A stretch of DNA of 5,009 nt from an uncultured Collinsella sp. (GTDB lineage: Bacteria; Actinomycetota; Coriobacteriia; Coriobacteriales; Coriobacteriaceae). The stretch covers positions 1-5,009 of the forward strand of contig CABRIF010000131.1 in assembly GCA_902470925.1 (NCBI GenBank). Reading direction: 5' to 3'. A program made the position numbers and the translations under genes. Each line of letters opens with the position of its first letter. The first letter of the stretch is position 1. Below, one piece after another: positions 1-4,952 of this stretch. The notes under the pieces are model-generated. The model worked only from the letters and a program-made list of their open reading frames with translations, had not been told where the DNA came from and searched no databases.

Positions 1-46
1 AGATTCCTCTACGTCTCGTGGGCTCGGAGATGTGTATAAGAGACAG
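1..46 (+). other. Illumina Nextera i7 adapter (sequencing artefact)
   Basis: Not biological sequence. Bases 1-4 (AGAT) match the end of the P7 flow-cell primer, 5-12 (TCCTCTAC) match the adapter-strand form of Nextera index N712, and 13-46 match the Nextera Read 2 transposase adapter in full. The last 19 bases (28-46) are the Tn5 mosaic end. Genomic insert therefore begins at 47. Translations across this stretch give the peptides MGSEMCIRDR (+ strand) and VSYTHLRAHET (- strand), which recur in protein databases as adapter contamination. Any reading frame crossing base 46 should be cut there. Index identity is from memory of the kit's index list; the adapter match itself is exact. Confidence 0.97.
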
Positions 47-390
47 GGCCGGTGGCTGCGGCCGAGGGCCCCTGCGCGGACGGGGCCTGCCGGGGCGGGG
101 AGCGCGCGGCCGGCATGCGCTCGGCCCCGATGCCCGGTCGCAGCGACGCGCCGATCGACCCGGGCGCGCTCGCGCCCAAACCGCGCGCCACCGAGGAGGT
201 GCTCGCGGTGAGCCACGGTGCCGCCTGCAAGGCATTCGCCCATGCCTGGGAGGCGTATGCGCAGGTCGAGGTGCCCGACCCGCTGCCCAACTGCATGGTG
301 ATGGTGTTCAGCTTCGACGGGGAGCGCTTCTCGTTGCAGGAGGTTGCCGACCCCGCAGGCTATCTGGGCGGCGCGGGACTGTCGATCTAG
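47..390 (+). CDS. histidine phosphatase family protein, 3' fragment (5' end cut by adapter)
   Basis: This is the C-terminal part of a probable histidine phosphatase (phosphoglycerate-mutase-like superfamily), whose members remove phosphate from small molecules or proteins through a phospho-histidine. About 114 residues remain in frame from base 49. The visible signature is VLAVSHGAACKAF at 199-237. The His encoded at 214-216 fits the second conserved catalytic histidine of the family, after a hydrophobic strand. It is followed by a helix and by the strand pair PNCMVMVFSFDG ... FSLQEV typical of the C-terminus. The N-terminal RHG motif with the nucleophilic histidine lies off the contig. The roughly 45 residues before the motif are oddly rich in Gly, Ala, Pro and Arg and do not look like the usual helix there; this could be an insertion, a lineage-specific linker or assembly error near the contig end. 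A GTG at 52 is not a credible start, because it would leave out the catalytic N-terminus. Substrate unknown. Confidence 0.66.
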
Positions 391-506
391 ATGCTCGCGG
401 GCGCGGCCGTGCCCGGCGGCGGAAAGCTTGCGAAACCGTAAGCGCGTCGTAAGGCGAATCGATGGCTGCGCAGGCGGGCGCGGCGCATGATGGAGGCGGT
501 TGCGGG

Positions 507-553
507 CGGGGGTGCCCGGCGCGCGGGGCGACTCGGCCGCGCGCCCACCTCCG
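507..553 (+). other. strong GC-rich hairpin upstream of the permease
   Basis: A long inverted repeat. The inner arms GGCGCGCGG (518-526) and CCGCGCGCC (537-545) pair perfectly around a 10-base loop. After a 3-base bulge (CCC, 515-517) the outer arms 507-514 and 546-553 pair, with one G-U, giving about 17 base pairs in all. No T-run follows, so it is not a standard intrinsic terminator. It sits in the 316-base gene-free stretch (391-706) between the phosphatase and the permease. It could end phosphatase transcription with a protein factor, stabilise an mRNA end, or lie in the permease 5' leader. GC-rich DNA gives some such structures by chance, but this length is notable. Confidence 0.55.
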
Positions 554-575
554 GTATCGTCTTGGCGCCTGTCTG

Positions 576-603
576 GCGGGGGCAGGGGCCATCGCGCCCC
601 CGC
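576..603 (+). other. second GC-rich hairpin upstream of the permease
   Basis: Arms GCGGGGGC (576-583) and GCCCCCGC (596-603) pair perfectly around a 12-base loop. It lies 22 bases after the larger hairpin and 27 bases before the 20-bp triple repeat. No T-run follows. Role unknown; possibly part of the same leader or termination region. Confidence 0.45.
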
Positions 604-630
604 TCCTGCGCGCCGGTCCTGCCCGCCCGC

Positions 631-690
631 ATCTGCCCGTCTTGCAGCCCGATTGTCCGCCTCGCAGCCCATCTGCCCGCCTTGCAGCCC
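631..690 (+). repeat. three tandem 20-bp repeats next to the permease RBS
   Basis: Three units of exactly 20 bases: 631-650, 651-670 and 671-690. The first and third differ only at their tenth base (T640 versus C680). The middle one is diverged in its first half but keeps the 3' end GCAGCCC. The array ends immediately before the GAAAGG ribosome binding site (691-696) of the permease. A length of 20 is not a multiple of three, so copy-number change would break a frame, which argues against coding. It may be slippage-prone DNA, a leader element or repeated protein-binding sites. Confidence 0.8.
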
Positions 691-706
691 GAAAGGTCCT
701 ACGCCT

Positions 707-2134
707 ATGCGCCCACATGCCGCCCCTGCATCTCCCATCGCCCGCCTCGTGCTGCTGGGGCGCATCGCCGCGGGCAACGTGGGCCGTACGATCCGTGACT
801 ATGTGGTCTATTTCCTGACCCTGGCGATCGCGGTGTGTTTGCTGTACGCGTTCATCGCCTCGACCGACTATCTGGGCGCGCTCGGCCTGACGGCCGCACA
901 GCGCGGGTTGCTGGCGCAGGCCTCCAACGTCACCCAGGCGTTCTCCCTGTTCATGGTGCTGGTGTTCGCCTGCTTGGTGCGCTATGCGAACCGGTTCATC
1001 GTGCGCCGGCGTCGGCGGGAGTTCGGTCTGTATCTGCTGCTGGGGATGGGTCCTGCGAGCAGCGGGTGCATCCTGGCCATCGAGGGGCTCATGGCGGGGG
1101 CGGTGTCGCTGGCTGCCGGCGTGGTGCTGGGGGTGTTCCTATCGCCGTTGTTCGGCCTGGTGGCCGCATATGTGTTCGAGATCGCGTGGAGGCCGTTGCT
1201 CACGGTGTCGGTGCCGGCGCTCGTGTGGACCGCAGCGGTGTTCGGCTGCCTGTCGGTGCTGGGTGCCGCATCTGCGGCGCGCCTCGTGTTGCGCCGCACG
1301 CCTGCGGATCTCATGCGACCGGTCCGCATGCCAACGGTGCGCCCGGCCCGTTCCCGCGTGGCGACGGCGGCACGGCTGGTGGCGGCCGCCCTGCTGCTGG
1401 CGGCGGTGTGGGGAGCCTGCCTGCTGCAGCCGGTCTACTTCATTGTGTATATCATTCCTGCTGGCTGCTTGGCGTGGGTGGCGAGCTACCTGGTGCTCGA
1501 CGATGCGACGCGCCGCATCCCGTGCCGTCTGCGGCGTCGCCCCGCACGGTACTGGGTGGGGGTGCGCCCGTTTTCCGCGCGGCAGCTCGAGTGCGGTGGG
1601 CACACGGCCGTCATGGCGTGCACCTGCGTGCTGCTGGCGGCCGGCGCCTGCATGGTCGCGGCGGGCCTGTCGTTCACGGTGGGCGTGCGGGTGGCGCCGG
1701 CGGTGGATGCCGTCGGGGCGCAGACGCTTGCGCCGATCGGGTACGTGGGACTGTTCTTCGGCCTGACGTTTCTGGTTTCCGCGGCGGCGGTGCTGGCGCT
1801 CCAGCAGCTTGCGGCCGCAGCCGATGCGCGGCATGCGTATGCGGTCATGGACGAGCTGGGCGCCCCGCGCGCCGACCTACGCGCCTCCGTGCGAGCGCAA
1901 GTGCTCGCCTGCTTCGGGCTGCCGACGGTGCTGGCGCTGGCGCATTGCGTCTTCGGCATGGTGCTCGTGGCGTTCGTGGCCACGGGCGTGGGCGCCACCT
2001 CGACGGCGGGCATCGCAGCGGGGACGTTGGCGGCGGTGTGCGCCGGCGTGCTGCTGTATGGTGCGCTGACGGCATGGTGCTGCGAGCGGGAGCTGCCGCG
2101 CACCGCGGTGCGGCGGGGGAGCGGTTTGGGGTAG
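707..2134 (+). CDS. FtsX-like ABC transporter permease (BceB/YxdM type), compact form
   Basis: Predicted 475-residue polytopic membrane subunit of an ABC transporter; relatives (BceB, YxdM, VraG) work with an ATPase in resistance to, or sensing of, cell-wall-active peptides. Start chosen at ATG 707 because GAAAGG lies at 691-696; the open frame extends back to 500 but that part is repeat and low-complexity. The N-terminus has a GNVGRTIRDYVVYFLTLAIAV-type first membrane segment (about residues 23-50). Next come a second segment (74-95) and the basic loop RRRRREFGLYLLLGMG (about 100-115), the clearest family match, then segments near 120-145, 147-160, 165-192, 222-242, 244-263 and 300-325. The second half repeats the FtsX pattern (346-368, then LQQLAAAADARHAYAVMDELGA, then 397-426 and 434-457). 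BceB-type proteins are usually around 640-670 residues, with a large extracellular domain between the seventh and eighth helices. Here that link (about 326-345) is only some 20 residues, so the sensor domain is absent. No ATPase gene lies in the window. Substrate unknown. Confidence 0.85.
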   Translation: MRPHAAPASPIARLVLLGRIAAGNVGRTIRDYVVYFLTLAIAVCLLYAFIASTDYLGALGLTAAQRGLLAQASNVTQAFSLFMVLVFACLVRYANRFIVRRRRREFGLYLLLGMGPASSGCILAIEGLMAGAVSLAAGVVLGVFLSPLFGLVAAYVFEIAWRPLLTVSVPALVWTAAVFGCLSVLGAASAARLVLRRTPADLMRPVRMPTVRPARSRVATAARLVAAALLLAAVWGACLLQPVYFIVYIIPAGCLAWVASYLVLDDATRRIPCRLRRRPARYWVGVRPFSARQLECGGHTAVMACTCVLLAAGACMVAAGLSFTVGVRVAPAVDAVGAQTLAPIGYVGLFFGLTFLVSAAAVLALQQLAAAADARHAYAVMDELGAPRADLRASVRAQVLACFGLPTVLALAHCVFGMVLVAFVATGVGATSTAGIAAGTLAAVCAGVLLYGALTAWCCERELPRTAVRRGSGLG

Positions 2135-2146
2135 AAGGGGGCTGTT

Positions 2147-2172
2147 GGGCGCGCGTACATGTGCGCGCGCTC
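2147..2172. repeat. 26-bp near-palindrome between the permease and YdcF genes
   Basis: Arms GGGCGCGCG (2147-2155) and CGCGCGCTC (2164-2172) flank TACATGTG. The whole block pairs about a centre at 2159/2160 with only G-T wobbles. It begins 12 bases after the permease stop. It has no T-run, so it is a weak candidate for an intrinsic terminator. As DNA it could be an operator; as RNA it could be a stabilising 3' hairpin that lets some transcripts continue into the next gene. Confidence 0.6.
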
Positions 2173-2229
2173 AGCGATGCAAGGGATACGACGCAAGGGA
2201 CGCGACGGCGCTCGAGGGGAGCTGAGGAC

Positions 2230-3237
2230 ATGTCGGTGGTTGTGCTCGCCCGCCTGCTCTGCTGGCTGCCCGCCGCAGTGCTCGGCGTGCTGTTTATCCG
2301 CTCCTGTCTGCGCGAGCCGCGGCGTTTCCGCACGGCGGTGTACCCGGCCGTGTTCGTGTTGTGGGTTGCGCTGGTGCTCATGGCCCTCTATCGGCAGACC
2401 TGGGCGCTGGTGGTGCTCGCTGCGTGCGTGGTGGCGGGGCCGTTGCTGCTGCTTGCGTCCTGCCTGCTGGCGTTTGTGGCCGCGTGCTGCCGGCATCGCC
2501 TGCGCTTGGCGGCAGCCTGGCTGCTGGCGGCGGTCTTGGTGCTCGCCGCTGCGGTCGCCCTGCCGATGGCGCTTGCCGCGGCGGCGCCGGTGGGCGTCGT
2601 GCTCGCCTGCGGCCTGCCTGCCTCCGAGGTGCTTGCCTTGTCGGTGGCGTACCTGGCACTGCTTGCGCACGCGGCGCTCTACCGGCGCCCGCCGCGCCGG
2701 GCCGACTACGATGCCATCGTGGTGTGCGGGGCCGCCTTGCGGGGCTGCGAGCCCACCCCGGTGCTGCAACGAAGGTTGGATACGGCGTGCGAGCTGTGGC
2801 GGCGCGGCGGCAAGCGCGCGCGTTTTGTGGTGACCGGCGGGCTCTCTGAGGGGGCGCATGTGCCCGAGGCTGTTGCGATGCGCGCCGGCTTGCTGGAGCG
2901 CGGCGTTGCGGATGAGCTCATTGCGGTGGAGCCTCGCGCTATGAGCACCGAGGAGAACCTGCGCTTCTCGCGCGCGCTCATGGACCGTGCCGCCGATGTG
3001 GGTCCGGGTGCCCGGGTTGCCCTCGTGAGCAGCGACTTCCACATCTTCCGCTGCATGGTGCTGGCGCGCCGCCTGGAGATGCCGCTCGATGGGGTGGGCG
3101 CGCCGACGCCTGCCGGCGGCTCCCGTCCGCTGCTGTTCATGCGCGAGCTGCTCTCGCTGGTGGCGGCAGTGCGCTGGCCCTATGCGGTGATCGCGCTCAC
3201 CTGGCTGGCGCTCTGCGCGCTCTACGCGTGGATGTAG
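2230..3237 (+). CDS. YdcF/ElyC/SanA-family (DUF218) membrane protein
   Basis: Predicted 335-residue protein with an N-terminal membrane region and a DUF218 domain. Start ATG 2230 is supported by GAGGGGAG at 2214-2221, eight bases upstream; the frame is open much further back but there overlaps the permease in another frame. Hydrophobic segments lie near residues 4-24, 36-53, 57-85, 93-117 and 121-150, and a last one near 317-333. The soluble domain runs from about 159 to 300: DYDAIVVCGAAL (159-170), RRLDTACELW (181-190), FVVTGG (199-204), PEAVAM (212-217), an acidic/Ser-Thr stretch MSTEENLRFS (238-247) and SSDFHIFR (267-274). These are the usual DUF218 landmarks. Family members ElyC and SanA affect cell-envelope integrity in Enterobacteria; the reaction is not firmly established. 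It lies 95 bases after the permease on the same strand, so co-transcription is plausible. No clear terminator follows its stop. Family call firm, function open. Confidence 0.88.
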   Translation: MSVVVLARLLCWLPAAVLGVLFIRSCLREPRRFRTAVYPAVFVLWVALVLMALYRQTWALVVLAACVVAGPLLLLASCLLAFVAACCRHRLRLAAAWLLAAVLVLAAAVALPMALAAAAPVGVVLACGLPASEVLALSVAYLALLAHAALYRRPPRRADYDAIVVCGAALRGCEPTPVLQRRLDTACELWRRGGKRARFVVTGGLSEGAHVPEAVAMRAGLLERGVADELIAVEPRAMSTEENLRFSRALMDRAADVGPGARVALVSSDFHIFRCMVLARRLEMPLDGVGAPTPAGGSRPLLFMRELLSLVAAVRWPYAVIALTWLALCALYAWM

Positions 3238-3294
3238 GGGGCCGCAAGGGTGTGAGCAAAGCGTGAACGCTGCGGCGCAGACTGCCGGTCGCGC

Positions 3295-3323
3295 TTGACA
3301 ACCTGCGGCACCCTCGACATACT
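3295..3323 (+). promoter_or_regulatory. sigma70-type promoter for rplJ-rplL
   Basis: A perfect -35 box TTGACA lies at 3295-3300. The best -10 candidate is CATACT at 3318-3323 with a 17-base spacer (4 of 6 consensus matches); TACTAT at 3320-3325 also matches 4 of 6 but with a 19-base spacer. Transcription would start near 3330, giving a leader of about 210 nt before rplJ. That is consistent with the L10-type attenuator found there. Confidence 0.75.
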
Positions 3324-3340
3324 ATGCAAGGTTCACGCAC

Positions 3341-3473
3341 GATTCGCTGCCAGAGACAGCCGGTACCGCGGGCTTTTCCGCCCAAGGAGTAAAGGGGCAA
3401 CCCGCCAGCCGAGGTGGTCGAGTAGATATGTCTTCTCGCCCCCGTCGCTCTTGCAGCGCGGGGGTTCTTTTTT
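3341..3473 (+). promoter_or_regulatory. ribosomal protein L10 leader (rplJ-rplL autoregulatory RNA)
   Basis: Long untranslated leader in the position expected for the L10 leader of Gram-positive bacteria, where the L10-L12 complex binds nascent RNA and favours termination. The stretch CTGCCAGAGACAGC (3347-3360) and the later GCCGAGGT (3408-3415) resemble, from memory, the conserved ends of that RNA element. Between them GCGGG (3368-3372) can pair with CCCGC (3401-3405), and GGGC (3370-3373) could instead pair with GCCC nearby. Next comes a hairpin, CGAG-T-AGA (3419-3426) with TCT-T-CTCG (3431-3438), then directly the terminator hairpin (3439-3464). A possible competing pair is GGGGC (3394-3398) with GCCCC (3438-3442), which would open the terminator stem; that antiterminator is inference. 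After the terminator, 3474-3542 holds two more small hairpins (3485-3505 and 3511-3525) and the rplJ RBS. Confidence 0.78.
3439..3473 (+). terminator. intrinsic terminator (attenuator) in the rplJ leader
   Basis: Arms CCCCCG (3439-3444) and CGGGGG (3459-3464), with inner pairing CGCT (3446-3449) / AGCG (3455-3458) after one bulged T and a 5-base loop. The run TTCTTTTTT follows at 3465-3473. This is a textbook intrinsic terminator placed inside the leader, 69 bases before the rplJ start, so it must act as a conditional stop rather than a gene-end terminator. Confidence 0.88.
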
Positions 3474-3542
3474 CGAGACGTACCCCCGCCAACTCTTCAG
3501 GCGGGTCGTGCTCGGAAAAAGCGAGAAGGAGGTGCAATTCAT

Positions 3543-4064
3543 ATGCCACAGCAATACAAGATCGACAAGGTTGCCGAGATCGAGGCTCAGATCCAGGCCA
3601 ACGCCGGCGTGTTCGTTGTCAACTACAACGGCCTCACCGTGCTGCAGGCTCAGGAGCTGCGTGCGCAGCTCCGTGAGATGGGCGCTGAGATGAAGGTCTA
3701 CAAGAACAACCTTATGCGCATCGCGCTGCACAACCAGGAGCAGCCCGAGATTGACGAGATTCTCGCCGGTCCGTGCGCGTACGTGTTCTACGAGACCGAG
3801 CCCGTCGAGGCTGCCAAGGCGCTCAAGGAGTTCGCTACGAAGTCCAAGGGTGTGCTGGAGATCAAGGGCGGTATCTCCGATGGCAAGGCCGTCTCCGCGG
3901 AGGAGGTCAACGCTATCGCCGAGCTTCCCACCAAGGATCAGCTCCTGGGTCAGATCGCCGGTCTCATCTCTGGGTTCTCCCGCGATATCGCTGTCTGCGT
4001 CAACGGCGTTTCCAGCGGTCTCGCCCGTTCGATCCAGCAGGTCTCCGAGCAGAAGGCTGCCTAA
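3543..4064 (+). CDS. rplJ: 50S ribosomal protein L10
   Basis: Ribosomal protein L10 (uL10), 173 residues, which anchors the L12 dimers to 23S rRNA at the base of the ribosomal stalk. Start ATG 3543 has a strong AAGGAGGT at 3526-3533, nine bases upstream. Family marks are VFVVNYNGLTVLQAQELR (residues 23-40), the RNA-binding stretch MKVYKNNLMRIAL (50-62), GPCAYVFYETEPVEAAK (76-92) and KGVLEIKGG (102-110). The C-terminal region after LPTKDQLLGQIAGL (about 129-142) would form the long helix that holds L12. Length is normal for the family. Codon use is cleaner and less extreme in GC than in the upstream membrane genes, as expected for a highly expressed gene. It is preceded by its own promoter and leader, and rplL follows after 110 bases. 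It probably regulates its own operon through the leader. Confidence 0.98.
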   Translation: MPQQYKIDKVAEIEAQIQANAGVFVVNYNGLTVLQAQELRAQLREMGAEMKVYKNNLMRIALHNQEQPEIDEILAGPCAYVFYETEPVEAAKALKEFATKSKGVLEIKGGISDGKAVSAEEVNAIAELPTKDQLLGQIAGLISGFSRDIAVCVNGVSSGLARSIQQVSEQKAA

Positions 4065-4079
4065 GCGCAGCCTTCGCCC

Positions 4080-4156
4080 GCGCGGCCTAGCCGGCCGCGC
4101 ATCCCGGTGCGATCGCGCACCACACATCATTTGATCTCCCTGTCATCCGGCAGGGA
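4080..4156 (+). other. three hairpins in the rplJ-rplL gap
   Basis: The 110-base gap between rplJ and rplL holds three consecutive stem-loops: GCGCGGCC (4080-4087) with GGCCGCGC (4093-4100); GGTGCG (4106-4111) with CGCACC (4116-4121); and TCCCTG (4137-4142) with CAGGGA (4151-4156). None has a T-run, so none is an intrinsic terminator. The last ends six bases before the rplL ribosome binding site. They may protect or process the message so that rplL is expressed above rplJ, which the cell needs because several L12 copies bind each L10. That role is inference. Confidence 0.7.
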
Positions 4157-4174
4157 AACCGAAAGGACTTAGAA

Positions 4175-4552
4175 ATGGCTAAGCTTACCACCGATGAGAT
4201 CATCGAGGCTCTGAAGGAAATGACCCTGCTCGAGGCTTCCGAGCTCGTCAAGGCGATCGAGGACACCTTCGGCGTGTCCGCCGCTGCTCCGGCTGCTGTT
4301 GTGGCCGCTCCTGCCGCCGGCGCTGCCGAGGCCGAGGAGAAGACCGAGTTCGACGTCGTGCTCGAGGGCTTCGGCGACAACAAGATTCAGGTCATCAAGG
4401 TCGTGCGCGAGCTCACCTCCCTGGGCCTGAAGGAGGCCAAGGAGGTCGTGGAGTCCGCTCCCAAGGCCGTCATCGAGGGTGCCAAGAAGGAGGACGCCGA
4501 GGCCGCCAAGGAGAAGCTCGAGGCTGCCGGCGCTGCCGTTACCCTGAAGTAG
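4175..4552 (+). CDS. rplL: 50S ribosomal protein L7/L12
   Basis: Ribosomal protein L7/L12 (bL12), 125 residues, the multi-copy stalk protein that recruits and activates translation GTPases. The start is ATG 4175, with AAAGGA at 4162-4167 and a 7-base spacer. Domains: N-terminal dimerisation and L10-binding helices MAKLTTDEIIEALKEMTLLE to about 33, a flexible Ala/Pro-rich hinge (about 34-55), and the C-terminal factor-binding domain (56-125). The latter contains the conserved IKVVRELTSLGLKEAKEVVE (74-93) and the ending KLEAAGAAVTLK. Length and composition are normal. It is the last gene of the unit: hairpins and a strong terminator follow its stop, so rpoB is not directly downstream here. Confidence 0.98.
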   Translation: MAKLTTDEIIEALKEMTLLEASELVKAIEDTFGVSAAAPAAVVAAPAAGAAEAEEKTEFDVVLEGFGDNKIQVIKVVRELTSLGLKEAKEVVESAPKAVIEGAKKEDAEAAKEKLEAAGAAVTLK

Positions 4553-4558
4553 TTTCAT

Positions 4559-4600
4559 CGCAGGTGTATCACCTGCGAGCTGCTTGAGCATAGGTGCTCA
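4559..4600 (+). other. two hairpins after the rplL stop
   Basis: CGCAGGTG (4559-4566) pairs with CACCTGCG (4570-4577) around the loop TAT. Then TGAGCA (4585-4590) pairs with TGCTCA (4595-4600). Both lie between the rplL stop and the terminator. They probably stabilise the 3' end of the message or are processing sites; no T-run accompanies either. Confidence 0.7.
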
Positions 4601-4603
4601 TTC

Positions 4604-4639
4604 AAGGCGAGGTCCGGATTCTCCGGACCTCGCCTTTTT
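4604..4639 (+). terminator. intrinsic terminator of the rplJ-rplL operon
   Basis: A perfect 15-bp stem: AAGGCGAGGTCCGGA (4604-4618) pairs with 4622-4636 around the 3-base loop TTC, and the 3' arm runs into TTTTT (4635-4639). Very strong intrinsic terminator reading on the + strand. The opposite strand lacks a comparable T-run, so it is probably one-directional. Confidence 0.95.
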
Positions 4640-4644
4640 GTGTT

Positions 4645-4925
4645 CATGTCGGGTTGATCGTACGCGCGGTTGCGATGCGCTGAGGACTCACTGGGCGTGT
4701 CGCGCGTGCGTCCACGATGCGCTGAGGACTCGTTTGGTCGGCCATGCGCGGTTGCTATGCGCTGAGGATCTCGCTTGGTCGGTCATGCGCGGTTGCGAAG
4801 CTCATGTGCTCGTTTGGTCGGTGGCACATGGCTGCGGTGCACTGAGGACTCGCTTGGCAGGTCGTGCGCGCAACTACGATGCGTTGAGGATCTCGCTTGG
4901 GTTGGCCGGTCTCGCTCGTACCTGA
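4645..4925. repeat. degenerate tandem repeat, about 41-bp unit, about six copies
   Basis: The gene-free tail after the terminator is built from imperfect copies of one unit. Core ATGCGCTGAGGA occurs at 4675, 4717 and 4757, with variants at 4837 (GTGCACTGAGGA) and 4879 (ATGCGTTGAGGA); a badly diverged copy fits near 4798. Spacings are 42, 40, 41, 39 and 42. A second core, TCG(C/T)TTGGTCGG, is at 4730, 4771 and 4810, with variants at 4850 and 4893. A third, CATGCGCGGTTGC, is at 4743 and 4784, with a relative at 4661. The whole unit is similar, without unique spacers, so this is not a CRISPR array. The array reads open in one frame (4584-4925), but that frame crosses the terminator and the units drift by one or two bases, so coding is unlikely. 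No function assigned. Confidence 0.8.
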
Positions 4926-4952
4926 GATGTCCCGAGTTCCTGCTGGACCGCG

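Noticed and set aside
28..46. A Tn5/IS50 mosaic end suggesting a natural transposon
   Set aside because: It is contiguous with the rest of the Nextera adapter, index and P7 tail, so it comes from library preparation.
500..706. An upstream extension of the permease by 69 residues
   Set aside because: It would consist of the hairpins and the 20-bp repeats, has no ribosome binding site at its start, and the family's first membrane helix fits the ATG at 707.
1486..3042. A 518-residue open frame on the - strand
   Set aside because: It lies opposite two well-supported membrane genes and its protein is rich in Arg, His, Gln and Ala, typical of antisense frames in GC-rich DNA.
3428..3676. A leader peptide gene in the rplJ leader starting at ATG 3428
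   Set aside because: No ribosome binding site precedes it, it begins in a hairpin loop, crosses the terminator and overlaps rplJ in another frame. L10 leaders are protein-sensing rather than translation-sensing.
3333..4130. A 265-residue open frame on the - strand
   Set aside because: It is antisense to rplJ and its leader. The Leu/Asp-rich protein is the shadow of rplJ codons, and the frame crosses the attenuator.
4584..4925. A 113-residue open frame with repeated DALRTRL-like peptides
   Set aside because: It starts at a TTG with no ribosome binding site, runs through the rplL operon terminator, and its peptide repeats simply reflect the 41-bp DNA repeats, whose spacing drifts out of frame.
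4645..4925. A CRISPR array
   Set aside because: The similarity covers the entire unit, there are no unique spacers, the cores vary, and no cas gene is near.
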